A stretch of 64,000 nt of DNA from Bacillus cereus (GTDB lineage Bacteria > Bacillota > Bacilli > Bacillales > Bacillaceae_G): assembly GCF_002584535.1 (NCBI RefSeq), contig NZ_NUOT01000024.1, positions 124,001 to 188,000 on the forward strand, read 5' to 3'. The position numbers and the translations under genes were made by a program. Under the pieces are notes generated by a model. That model made no database searches and was not told where the DNA came from. It worked only from the letters and a program-made list of their open reading frames with translations. Of the stretch, positions 35,503 through 43,779 are shown one piece after another (the first letter of the stretch is position 1; each line of letters begins with the position of its first letter).

Positions 35503-36298
35503 AGAAAGAAATGATAATTAATCTAGTTCCAAGAATAATTAATGTGACACGCAATAATTTGATAATCGCATTACCGCTTAATTTTGTATTGATGAAAGCT
35601 CCAATTTTTCCGCCAATCCAAGCGCCTGGAATAAGAATCAATGCATAAATCCAGCTAACATTGCCAAGAGAAATATGAGTCATAGAACTTACGATTGCTG
35701 ATAAAAAGACAATAAACATGGAAGTTGCGACAGCAATTTGTGCAGGGAATGCAAAAAGAAGCATCATCGCTGGAACGAGTAATGCACCGCCACCAATGCC
35801 AAATAATCCAGATATAAAACCAACTACAAATGCGATAATAATCGAAAGAAACGGTGGGAATTGATAATGAACGGTGTTACCTTCAGCATCTGTGAAAGAT
35901 CGTTTAATAACATTTGCATTTGAGAGGGAAAGAGGTTTCAATTTATCGCGTAACATGAGAAGGATAGATACGAAAATAAGGAAAATTCCAAAGTATAATG
36001 AGAAAGAATCCTGATTCAAAAATTTGTTTGCCCACGATCCAATAATACCTCCAGGGCCGCTCCCTATAAATAAAATAAGTCCACTTTTATAATCTACTCG
36101 CTTATGTTTCATATAAGTAAGAGTAGAGGAGAGACCAGTGAAAACTACGGTCACCATTGATGTACCAACTGCGAGTTGTGGTGATAAACTATGCAACCCA
36201 ATCAGTAAGGGGACGATAATAATTCCTCCACCAAGTCCTACTAAACTTCCGACTGTTCCTGCGATTAATCCAATGAAAAGTAACATGATGTATTCCAA
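35498..36298 (-). CDS. TauE/SafE-family (TSUP) sulfite/sulfonate exporter
   Basis: 266 residues, eight membrane helices in two repeats. Each repeat opens with the family glycine motif: GTVGSLVGLGGGIIIVPLL near the N-terminus and GFISGLFGIGGGALLVPAM in the middle. Members move sulfite, sulfoacetate or other anions. The sulfur genes earlier in the window are 20 kb away and give no direct link. TTG at 36298 (8 bases after GAGGAG) is preferred over upstream codons. Confidence 0.85.
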   Translation of the reverse strand: MEYIMLLFIGLIAGTVGSLVGLGGGIIIVPLLIGLHSLSPQLAVGTSMVTVVFTGLSSTLTYMKHKRVDYKSGLILFIGSGPGGIIGSWANKFLNQDSFSLYFGIFLIFVSILLMLRDKLKPLSLSNANVIKRSFTDAEGNTVHYQFPPFLSIIIAFVVGFISGLFGIGGGALLVPAMMLLFAFPAQIAVATSMFIVFLSAIVSSMTHISLGNVSWIYALILIPGAWIGGKIGAFINTKLSGNAIIKLLRVTLIILGTRLIIISFL

Positions 36299-36374
36299 AA
36301 TTGCCAACTCCTCTGTATCACTAATACAACATTTATTATACATGCTTTTTGAAAAGAAATAAGATTGTTCACAA

Positions 36375-36413
36375 AAAAGTCGCCTTCCTAGAAAAATAAG
36401 GAAGGCGACTTTG
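36375..36413 (-). terminator. pit terminator
   Basis: AAAGTCGCCTTCCT-AGAAAAATA-AGGAAGGCGACTTT, a strong stem just past the pit stop. Confidence 0.9.
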
Positions 36414-36415
36414 TA

Positions 36416-37420
36416 TTAGAAAATAAAATGTAATAGGTAATAGAATAAGGCTGCTAATGAAGCAGAAATTGGAAGTGTAATTACCCATGTAATTAACATA
36501 CGTTGCGCAGTTCCCCATTTTACACCTTTTACACGATGGGAAGCACCTACCCCTAAAATAGAAGAAGAGATAACGTGCGTTGTACTAACTGGCAAATGAA
36601 TAAATGTAGCACCAAAAATAACAAGTGATGATGATAAATCGGCAGCTACCCCATTTACAGGACGAATTTTCATAATTTGTCCACCAACAGTTTTAATAAT
36701 TTTCCATCCACCGACAGAAGTACCAAGACCCATTGCAAGAGCACATGAGAATTGAACCCAGAAAGGAATATCTCCAGAACTATGAAGGCCATTTGTCATT
36801 AAGGCCATTGTAATAATACCCATTGCTTTTTGAGCATCGTTTGTACCATGTGTATAAGCTTGTAGTGCCGCTGTAAACACTTGGAATAAACGGAAGTTTT
36901 GATTCGTTTTCGTTAAATTAAAGTTTTTAAAGACAACTTTAAAAATACTATATACGATAAACCCAATAACAAATGCAACGATTGGCGAAATAATTAAAGC
37001 TTCAAGAATTTTAATAAATCCTTTGAAATTAATTGAACTTAATCCAGCAGCAGCAATTGCAGCACCTGCGATTGCACCAATAATTGCATGCGAAGAACTA
37101 CTTGGGATTCCATAGTACCAAGTAATTAAGTTCCAAGCAATTGCAGCAAGCAGAGCGGCTAAAATAACATATGATCCATGTTCTAAAGCAAATGGGTCAA
37201 CAATGTCTTTTGTAATTGTTTTTGCTACACCTGTAAATGTCATTGCACCTAAAAAGTTCATAATAGCTGCCATAATTATAGCTTGTCTCGGCTTTAATGC
37301 CTTCGTTGAAACAGCCGTTGCAATCGCGTTTGCTGTGTCGTGAAATCCGTTAATAAAGTCGAAAGCTAAAGCACAAATGACTATTAAAACAGTCAATATC
37401 AAGAGTGTATCCATGATCAA
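36416..37420 (-). CDS. pit: Low-affinity inorganic phosphate transporter Pit
   Basis: 334 residues, about ten membrane helices. The two PiT signatures are visible: FDFINGFHDTANAIATAVST near the N-terminus, and AYTHGTNDAQKAMGIIT plus LGTSVGGWKI in the second half. It co-transports metal-phosphate with protons. The DUF47 gene lies 5 bases upstream on the same strand, the standard two-gene pairing. Confidence 0.95.
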   Translation of the reverse strand: MIMDTLLILTVLIVICALAFDFINGFHDTANAIATAVSTKALKPRQAIIMAAIMNFLGAMTFTGVAKTITKDIVDPFALEHGSYVILAALLAAIAWNLITWYYGIPSSSSHAIIGAIAGAAIAAAGLSSINFKGFIKILEALIISPIVAFVIGFIVYSIFKVVFKNFNLTKTNQNFRLFQVFTAALQAYTHGTNDAQKAMGIITMALMTNGLHSSGDIPFWVQFSCALAMGLGTSVGGWKIIKTVGGQIMKIRPVNGVAADLSSSLVIFGATFIHLPVSTTHVISSSILGVGASHRVKGVKWGTAQRMLITWVITLPISASLAALFYYLLHFIF

Positions 37421-37425
37421 ACTCC

Positions 37426-38046
37426 TTATGCGTTCTTCATAATAATTGTTTCTAATACGTTTGCAACGCTTTGACAGCTATCAGCTACTTCTTCTAGCTC
37501 TTCATAGATCTCTTTGAATTGAATGATCTTAATTGGATCTTTTTCACGAGAGAATAAGTTCTTAATAGCATGGCGACGGATATCATCACACTGTGATTCG
37601 TAATCCTTAATTTTAATTGCATTTGTGCGAATATCCACTAATTTCTTATTCGACATAAGTTCAACGGAATTTGCAATCTCAATTGCACATTGATTAATTG
37701 CCTCCACAAATTTAATCATGTATTCATCTGCTTCTGTAATAGAATACATTTCGAATAAACCTGCACTGTGGTCTAGTCCATCAAGTACATCATCCATGCT
37801 CATCGCAAGTTGCAGGATGTCTTCACGTTCAATAGGAGTAATAAACGCTTTGTTTAGCTCCATAATGATTTCGTGAATAAATGAGTCACCTTTTGACTCG
37901 TATTCTTTCATGCGCATAGAAAATTCTTTTAGATCGCTGGCATTTTTAATTTTATACTCCACGAAAAATTGCGCGCCTTCTTTTAAATTTTCGGAAACAT
38001 TCATTAACATTTCGGAAAATTTATCTTTTTTAGATTTAAAGACCAT
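37426..38046 (-). CDS. DUF47/PhoU-like accessory protein of Pit
   Basis: 206 residues, all-helical, PhoU-like. Typical segments are YESKGDSFIHEIIMELNKAF, TPIEREDILQLAMSMDDVLDG and YESQCDDIRRHAIKNLF. DUF47 proteins partner with Pit transporters and are thought to regulate them. The start at 38046 follows GTGGGGGT; the longer frame has no site. Confidence 0.9.
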   Translation of the reverse strand: MVFKSKKDKFSEMLMNVSENLKEGAQFFVEYKIKNASDLKEFSMRMKEYESKGDSFIHEIIMELNKAFITPIEREDILQLAMSMDDVLDGLDHSAGLFEMYSITEADEYMIKFVEAINQCAIEIANSVELMSNKKLVDIRTNAIKIKDYESQCDDIRRHAIKNLFSREKDPIKIIQFKEIYEELEEVADSCQSVANVLETIIMKNA

Positions 38047-38358
38047 TATTGTTACCCCCACGAAAAGTAATATATGTAAAATATATTGGCTAGTCAATTC
38101 TAACAAAAAACTGTCGTTTTTTAAAACATTTTATCGAAAAGTTTACAAAAACTTAACATAACTCACATTGATGTATTAATAATATTAATAATCAATAATG
38201 AATATCTTACTTGTAGAATGTCCTTTTCTTGTAAAAAGTATGAATGTAAAAGAAATGCTTTACACTTGAGGAACTAATACGTTATTATAATAAATTCAAA
38301 AAGAGGACATTTTTTCCTTTTTTAATCGAAAGTGTAGACTCATGGAGGAAGTGAATAA

Positions 38359-40377
38359 ATGAAATTGAACAACACTCATTTCAAAAAAATGCTTGAGTGG
38401 TTCAACAAGAGGAAGAAATTGCGCAACATATTATTAATTTTTTCCAGTTTTTTTGTTACCCTATTTATTGCAGTAAATATAATGATATCCATTCAAGACA
38501 TATCTGCATTAAAACAAGCTGTTCCGCAGCCGACACTTATTTATGATGCTAATAAAGAAGTGGCAGCAAAGTTATCTTCTTCCAAGGCGGAAGGAATCAA
38601 AAGAAAAGATATTCCTGATATTATGATTCAAGCAGTTGTAGCAGTAGAGGATAAAGAATTTTTTAGCCATCATGGTATTGACTATAGTGGGATTATGAGT
38701 GCCTTGTTAAAAAATATTACTGCTGGAGAAGTAGTAGCTGGTGGGAGTACAATTACACAACAGCTTGCGAAAAATGTATTTTTAACACAAGAACGTACAT
38801 TTTCACGGAAGTTTAAAGAATATTTTTTAACAAAAAAGATAGAGCGTACGTATACAAAAGATGAAATTATTGAGATGTATATGAATCAAATTTATTTTGG
38901 TGAAGGAGCTTGGGGTGTAAAAAAAGCGGCTAAATCATATTTCAATAAAGAAGTAAAGGATTTAACAATAGCAGAAGCTGCGACAATTGCAGGGTTAATT
39001 AAGGGGCCATCAATTTATTCACCATATAAAAATTTTAATAAATCAATCGAAAGACGTAACGTTGTTTTAGCATTAATGAAAGAGCAAGGATATATTTCAG
39101 AAGAACAGTACAGCAATGAGAAAGAAAAGGGCCTTGTATTACGCCGTGGCGTTGATGATAAGTATAAGGGCAAATACTCGCAATATGTAGATTACATTGT
39201 CAGAGAAGCGATGGAGAAATATGAATTGACACAAAATGAAATTTTAGCTGGTGGATATCGTATTTATACAGAACTTGATCCGAAAAAACAACAAGCAGTG
39301 GAAGATGTTGTGAATAATGATAGTTATTTTCAAGGGAGTAATGCTGATCAACTTATGCAAACGGGCATTGTTCTAATGGATCCGAAAACTGGTGGTGTAC
39401 CCGCACTAGTTGGCGGGAGGGGAACGTATCAATTTTTACAATTTAATCATGCAACACAATTAAAAAGACAGCCTGGCTCGACATTAAAGCCTCTCGCAGT
39501 ATATGTACCTGCATTAGAACAGGGATATGAAGTATATGATGTTTTAAAGGACGAGCCACTTCATATAAAAGATTATACGCCTCAAAATAGTGATCATACT
39601 TTTCATGGCGATGTGACAATGTATGAAGCAATTGCTAAGTCTTATAATGTTTCAGCAGTTTGGTTGTTAGAACAAATTGGATTAGACAAAGGGTTGAAGT
39701 CATTAGAGCGTTTTGGTATTCCATTGCAAGAGGAAGATCGTACCCTTCCTATTGCTTTAGGGGGAATGCATACGGGAACTTCACCATTCATAATGGCTCA
39801 AGCTTATGCAACTTTTGCAAATGATGGAGTACAAGTTGAAGGGCATGCAATTCGTGAAATACAGAATGCTGAAGGAGAAATAGTAGGAAAGTGGTATAAA
39901 AAAGAAACACGTGTAACAAGTGAAGAGGTTGCTCAAAAAATGACATATTTATTAAAAGGCGTTGTTGAAAAAGGAACAGGTGAAAAAGCAAAGGTAAAAA
40001 ATATAGATACGGCTGGTAAAACAGGAACTACTCAGCTTGTAGACGGTCCGAGTAGCGGAGCGAAAGACTCATGGTTTGTTGGTTATACACCTGACCTTGT
40101 CGGTGCAATTTGGGTAGGGTATGATAAAACGGATAGAGAGCACTATATTCCAGGCGGTAGTCAAATTACAACAACAATGTTTCGAGATATTATGAAAAAA
40201 GCTGATGCCAACCCTAGTCAAAAAGCATTTCAATTATCACTAATATCAGAGACTGACTATGCAAAACAATTAAAGAAAATTGAAGAAGAAAAAAGAAGAA
40301 AAGAGGAAGAAAAAAAGCGTCAAGAACAACAAAAAGAGTGGATTGATAAAGTAAAAGAGTGGATTCCATTTTTGTAA
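38359..40377 (+). CDS. Class A penicillin-binding protein (PBP1A/2C/2D type)
   Basis: 672 residues. A cytoplasmic basic start is followed by one membrane helix (about 22-43). The glycosyltransferase-51 domain has VEDKEFFSHHGIDYSG with catalytic Glu and GGSTITQQLAKN. The transpeptidase domain has SxxK in PGSTLKP, SxN in SYNVSA and KTG in AGKTGTTQ. The C-terminus is a charged coil (EEEKRRKEEEKKRQEQQ). It polymerises and cross-links peptidoglycan. Size and tail resemble B. subtilis PbpF/PbpG. It is transcribed alone. Confidence 0.94.
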   Translation: MKLNNTHFKKMLEWFNKRKKLRNILLIFSSFFVTLFIAVNIMISIQDISALKQAVPQPTLIYDANKEVAAKLSSSKAEGIKRKDIPDIMIQAVVAVEDKEFFSHHGIDYSGIMSALLKNITAGEVVAGGSTITQQLAKNVFLTQERTFSRKFKEYFLTKKIERTYTKDEIIEMYMNQIYFGEGAWGVKKAAKSYFNKEVKDLTIAEAATIAGLIKGPSIYSPYKNFNKSIERRNVVLALMKEQGYISEEQYSNEKEKGLVLRRGVDDKYKGKYSQYVDYIVREAMEKYELTQNEILAGGYRIYTELDPKKQQAVEDVVNNDSYFQGSNADQLMQTGIVLMDPKTGGVPALVGGRGTYQFLQFNHATQLKRQPGSTLKPLAVYVPALEQGYEVYDVLKDEPLHIKDYTPQNSDHTFHGDVTMYEAIAKSYNVSAVWLLEQIGLDKGLKSLERFGIPLQEEDRTLPIALGGMHTGTSPFIMAQAYATFANDGVQVEGHAIREIQNAEGEIVGKWYKKETRVTSEEVAQKMTYLLKGVVEKGTGEKAKVKNIDTAGKTGTTQLVDGPSSGAKDSWFVGYTPDLVGAIWVGYDKTDREHYIPGGSQITTTMFRDIMKKADANPSQKAFQLSLISETDYAKQLKKIEEEKRRKEEEKKRQEQQKEWIDKVKEWIPFL

Positions 40378-40381
40378 GAAT

Positions 40382-40420
40382 AAAAAGAGGCGAATGATTA
40401 TTATATTCGTCTCTTTTTTA
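40382..40420 (+). terminator. PBP gene terminator
   Basis: AAAAAGAGGCGAAT... pairs with ATTCGTCTCTTTTTTAT. Confidence 0.88.
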
Positions 40421-40451
40421 TATGAATTGAAAACTTTTTCAGCGGGTGTAT

Positions 40452-40889
40452 TTACTGTTCAGTGAGGCGAATAATGATGTTAGAATGGGATTGTGAATTA
40501 TAAAAAATTGAAATTGTTGCTTTGCTAATTGGCTCAAAAGGTAAGTCATCTTCATATTTTCCAGTATTTTTATTGTGAATGGATAATGTAATTTCATCGA
40601 TTTTTTGGTTATTATATTGTTCTTTAATTCTTTTTGCAATCTGATTCAGGTCATGATGGGAAGAAGCTTCTGTAATAATCATTCCTTTAATAACTCTTTT
40701 TTCTTTAGATAAAGAAGATGAGAGAGGTACTATATTTTGGTTTGCATATAGCAGTTCGTATGAAGCAATGTTACTGTTTTCTGCTGCTTTTGATGCAGAG
40801 GTGCATTCTAAAGTCAAAAAGAGTGCTGAACATAAAATTATACATGACATAAGGACGATCCCAAAGCGTATTGACGATAAGGTGTTCAT
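40452..40889 (-). CDS. Small secreted or membrane-anchored protein, unknown
   Basis: 145 residues with an N-terminal hydrophobic segment (SIRFGIVLMSCIILCSALFLTL) followed by ECTSAS, which may be a signal peptide or anchor. The exported part has KGMIITEASSHHDLNQIAKR and IDEITLSIHNKNTGKYED, an alpha/beta look. The second ATG of MKMN is preferred because AGAGGG lies 6 bases before it. Family not recognised. Confidence 0.65.
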   Translation of the reverse strand: MNTLSSIRFGIVLMSCIILCSALFLTLECTSASKAAENSNIASYELLYANQNIVPLSSSLSKEKRVIKGMIITEASSHHDLNQIAKRIKEQYNNQKIDEITLSIHNKNTGKYEDDLPFEPISKATISIFYNSQSHSNIIIRLTEQ

Positions 40890-40999
40890 TTTCATCCCTC
40901 TTTCATATCATTGTCTTTGTTCTCTATCATACAGAATAAGCGTTAAGGTAGAGTAAATTTGAAGTAAAGAAACGTAAAGAAGGACATCTAACATTTAAG

Positions 41000-41176
41000 A
41001 TGGGAAGAATAGCCTCGAGTTCATTCTTACCGGAGTGTGTTGAGTTTGGAATGAAAGAAGAGACATTGAACTCATTAAGTTTTGTGGTATTTCTATATGA
41101 AAGAGGAAAAAATATAGAAGACATGTGGATTAAGAGATTGAGTAGTGAAGAACTTGGGGCATGTGAAAAAACATAA
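41000..41176 (+). pseudogene. Small open frame or gene remnant
   Basis: 58 residues from ATG (MGRIASSSFLPECVEFGMKE at the start, ELGACEKT at the end). Codons upstream of the ATG in the same frame (KKRKEGHLTFK) also look coding, but there is no start or ribosome site. It therefore looks like the 3' end of a decayed gene. No homology is recalled. The rest of 40890-41251 contains nothing I can support. Confidence 0.3.
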
Positions 41177-41251
41177 AATTGTATATTTTGAATATATTTA
41201 CGTAGTTATATCAGTGGGGCTTTATCCCCACTGATTCTTTTTTAGAAGATG

Positions 41252-42505
41252 CTATAAGCCCGCTTCTTTTTGTGCCAATGGAATGGAGATGATAAATGTT
41301 GTTCCATTTTCATTACTAGAAACTTTTAGAGTTCCATTGTGATTTTGAATGATTTTTTTTGTTACTGATAATCCGAGGCCAGTTCCGGTATCTTTTGTAG
41401 AAAAGAATGGATCAAATATATATTCTTGAATGGATGGAGGAATACCAAATCCATTGTCTTGGAAAGTGACGCGAGCAAAATTATCCAAACGATGACTAGT
41501 GATTTGAATGGATAAAGGTCTATCACTTTTTGCATCCACAGCATTTTGGAATAAGTTTAGGAAAACTTGAACGAGCTCATATCGATCAATATTTACTAAT
41601 ATGTTTTCTAAATCGGAAGATAAATTATATTCAATAGAAATGTTATGTAAAAATACTTCACTAGCTAGTAGCTGTTGGATATATTCACGTAAAAAAGTAT
41701 TGATGGGAAATGGTTCTCTTTTAAATTCGTGTGCTTTTGAAATAGATAAAAATTTAGTGATGATACTATTTGCACGATCTAATTCAGGAATGAGCAGATT
41801 TTGAAAGAGTTCTTTATTAGAAGGTGAAACACTTTCTTGTAAAAATTGTAAATAACCACGTACTGTTGTAAGTGGATTACGAACTTCGTGTGCAATTCCA
41901 GCTGCAATTCGACCAGCTAATGCAAGTTTTTCAGCATCACGCTCGGTATTTAAATAATGAAAAACACTGATAACACGGAAAATTTCTCCATTATAATCAC
42001 GAATAATGCGATTGTTTATAATACCATAGTTTAAGTCTAATACTTCTTCATTGTAAATTTCTTGCCCGCTGTGTAATGTTTCTAAAGCTTTAATTTTTTC
42101 TTCTGGTAAGTTTAATAACTTTTGGATTGGTTCACCAATTATATCATTTCGTAATACGCCAAGATCGTCTGCTGCAGATTGGTTGCATAATGTAATGATA
42201 CCTTTATTGTCAATGAAAGTGACATGATGTGAAAATGCATCAAATATATGAACAAAGTACTTTTCAAGTTGCTCAAATAGAAATAAGGAATCACAAGTTA
42301 GTACAAGATTTGATTCTATATCTTCTTTTGGGATGTGATGAATGAAATGAGAAGTTCCTTTTTTATGTAATTGTAAACCTAGTTGTGAATTTTCGTATGT
42401 GAAATGATGGGGTAATTGATTTACCAACTGTTCATAAAACTGCACTTTCTTTTCTAATTCTTTTATTTGATTTTCATGAGATAAAGTAGTATCCTCTTGA
42501 ATCAT
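41252..42505 (-). CDS. Soluble PAS-domain sensor histidine kinase (sporulation-kinase type)
   Basis: 417 residues, no membrane span. A coiled-coil N-terminus comes first, then a PAS domain (about 95-205: HHVTFIDNKGIITLCNQSAA). The HisKA domain has the phospho-acceptor in AAGIAHEVRNPLTTVRGYLQ. The ATPase domain has LFQNAVDAK, DNGFGIP and GTGLGLSV. No response regulator is adjacent. Orphan kinases of this layout feed the Spo0F phosphorelay in Bacillus, so a role in sporulation control is plausible. The start at 42505 follows GAGGAG. Confidence 0.88.
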   Translation of the reverse strand: MIQEDTTLSHENQIKELEKKVQFYEQLVNQLPHHFTYENSQLGLQLHKKGTSHFIHHIPKEDIESNLVLTCDSLFLFEQLEKYFVHIFDAFSHHVTFIDNKGIITLCNQSAADDLGVLRNDIIGEPIQKLLNLPEEKIKALETLHSGQEIYNEEVLDLNYGIINNRIIRDYNGEIFRVISVFHYLNTERDAEKLALAGRIAAGIAHEVRNPLTTVRGYLQFLQESVSPSNKELFQNLLIPELDRANSIITKFLSISKAHEFKREPFPINTFLREYIQQLLASEVFLHNISIEYNLSSDLENILVNIDRYELVQVFLNLFQNAVDAKSDRPLSIQITSHRLDNFARVTFQDNGFGIPPSIQEYIFDPFFSTKDTGTGLGLSVTKKIIQNHNGTLKVSSNENGTTFIISIPLAQKEAGL

Positions 42506-42666
42506 AAATAAATAACTCCTCAATTTAAAAATTCTTCCATCTAGTATATCATATTTTTATAAGGATGCTCTTGAGGAAAGCTGAAACTTTTTTATCAGGC
42601 TGAACTATTTGTTTTCGTTAATTCAGTATGTATGGATTGACAAAAATAGGATAAGGAGGGATAAGG

Positions 42667-43512
42667 GTGATTTCTATTGGATTAACAGGATGGGGAGATC
42701 ACGATTCTTTATATACGGATTCCTATGGAAATAGAAATAAATTGCGAACATATAGTGAGTATTTTCCTATTGTAGAAGTAGATAGTTCGTTCTATGCGAT
42801 GCAACCAGTTAAGAATTATATGAAATGGGCCGGAGAAACACCAAAAGATTTTTCATTTGTTGTCAAAGCCTATCAGGGGATGACAGGACATATGCAGGGA
42901 GAGATTCCATTCTCTAATTTCGATGAGATGTTTGAAATATTTAAACAATCTATTGTTCCGCTTCAAGAGGCACATAAATTAAAGGCGATATTATTTCAAT
43001 ATCCACCTTGGTTTGATTGTCAGAAGAAAAATGTCGATTTACTCCGTTATACAAAAGAAAAAATGGAAGGATTACCGTGTGCTATAGAGTTCCGAAATCA
43101 AACATGGTTTAATCCACATATGCATGATAAAACATTACAATTTTTAGAGCAGGAAAAGTGGATCCATACGATTTGTGATGAACCACAAGCTGGAATTGGT
43201 TCAGTTCCAATTGTATTAGAAGCGACTCATTCTGAAGTGACATTAATACGCTTTCATGGCCGCAATTTTCATGGATGGCTTGATAAAGGAGAAAATTGGC
43301 GAGCTGTGCGCTGTTTGTATCGTTATAATAAAAAAGAGTTAGAAGAATGGGTAGAAAGGTTACAGGTATTGCAGAAAAAGACGAAGAACATATATGTGTT
43401 ATTTAATAATAATTCCGGCGGGGATGCTGCTGATAATGCAAAACAGCTTATGACGATGATGCACATTACATACGGCGAACCAAAACCGGAACAACTCAAT
43501 TTATTTGAATAA
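42667..43512 (+). CDS. DUF72 (YecE-like) protein
   Basis: 281 residues, TIM-barrel-like DUF72 family. Motifs are GLTGWGDHDSLY, the YFPIVEVDSSFYA strand, FSFVVKAYQGMTGH, ILFQYPPWF, CAIEFRNQTWF and IYVLFNNNSGGDAADNA. Its biochemical function is unknown. The start is GTG after AAGGAGGGATAAGG. It is transcribed alone. Confidence 0.9.
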   Translation: MISIGLTGWGDHDSLYTDSYGNRNKLRTYSEYFPIVEVDSSFYAMQPVKNYMKWAGETPKDFSFVVKAYQGMTGHMQGEIPFSNFDEMFEIFKQSIVPLQEAHKLKAILFQYPPWFDCQKKNVDLLRYTKEKMEGLPCAIEFRNQTWFNPHMHDKTLQFLEQEKWIHTICDEPQAGIGSVPIVLEATHSEVTLIRFHGRNFHGWLDKGENWRAVRCLYRYNKKELEEWVERLQVLQKKTKNIYVLFNNNSGGDAADNAKQLMTMMHITYGEPKPEQLNLFE

Positions 43513-43524
43513 AATTAAAAAAGA

Positions 43525-43563
43525 AAAACACTGTACAAACAGGGGGAATGTACAGTGTTTTTC
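43525..43563 (+). terminator. DUF72 gene terminator
   Basis: AAACACTGTACA... pairs with TGTACAGTGTTTTT. Confidence 0.9.
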
Positions 43564-43634
43564 TATATGAAAAAGAGGGGTAACAATGTTACTGAGCGTT
43601 TGTTTGATTCATCAATTGTTGGCTTCATAATAAA

Positions 43635-43655
43635 TGATAATGGTTATCATTATCA
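43635..43655. promoter_or_regulatory. Fur box 1 (distal)
   Basis: TGATAATGGTTATCATTATC and the next A match the classical 19-base Fur operator GATAATGATAATCATTATC closely, with overlapping 6-1-6 repeats. It lies just upstream of the -35 region at 43698. Confidence 0.85.
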
Positions 43656-43697
43656 TTGTCAATACTTTTCTTAATGTTTTTTGTGGAAAATTTAAAT

Positions 43698-43726
43698 TTT
43701 ACAAAAAATTAATTTTATAATATAAT
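43698..43726 (+). promoter_or_regulatory. Promoter of the iron-regulated lipoprotein gene
   Basis: TTTACA (43698-43703), 17-base spacer, consensus TATAAT (43721-43726). Fur boxes stand on either side. Confidence 0.8.
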
Positions 43727-43738
43727 GAAAACGTTTAT

Positions 43739-43755
43739 TTGATAATAATTATCAA
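43739..43755. promoter_or_regulatory. Fur box 2 (at the transcription start)
   Basis: TTGATAATAATTATCAA is a perfect 8-1-8 palindrome containing TGATAAT-A-ATTATCA, the 7-1-7 Bacillus Fur consensus. It covers the first transcribed bases, so iron-loaded Fur would block the promoter. Confidence 0.9.
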
Positions 43756-43779
43756 TGTTAATTAAGGGAGCGGGAATGA

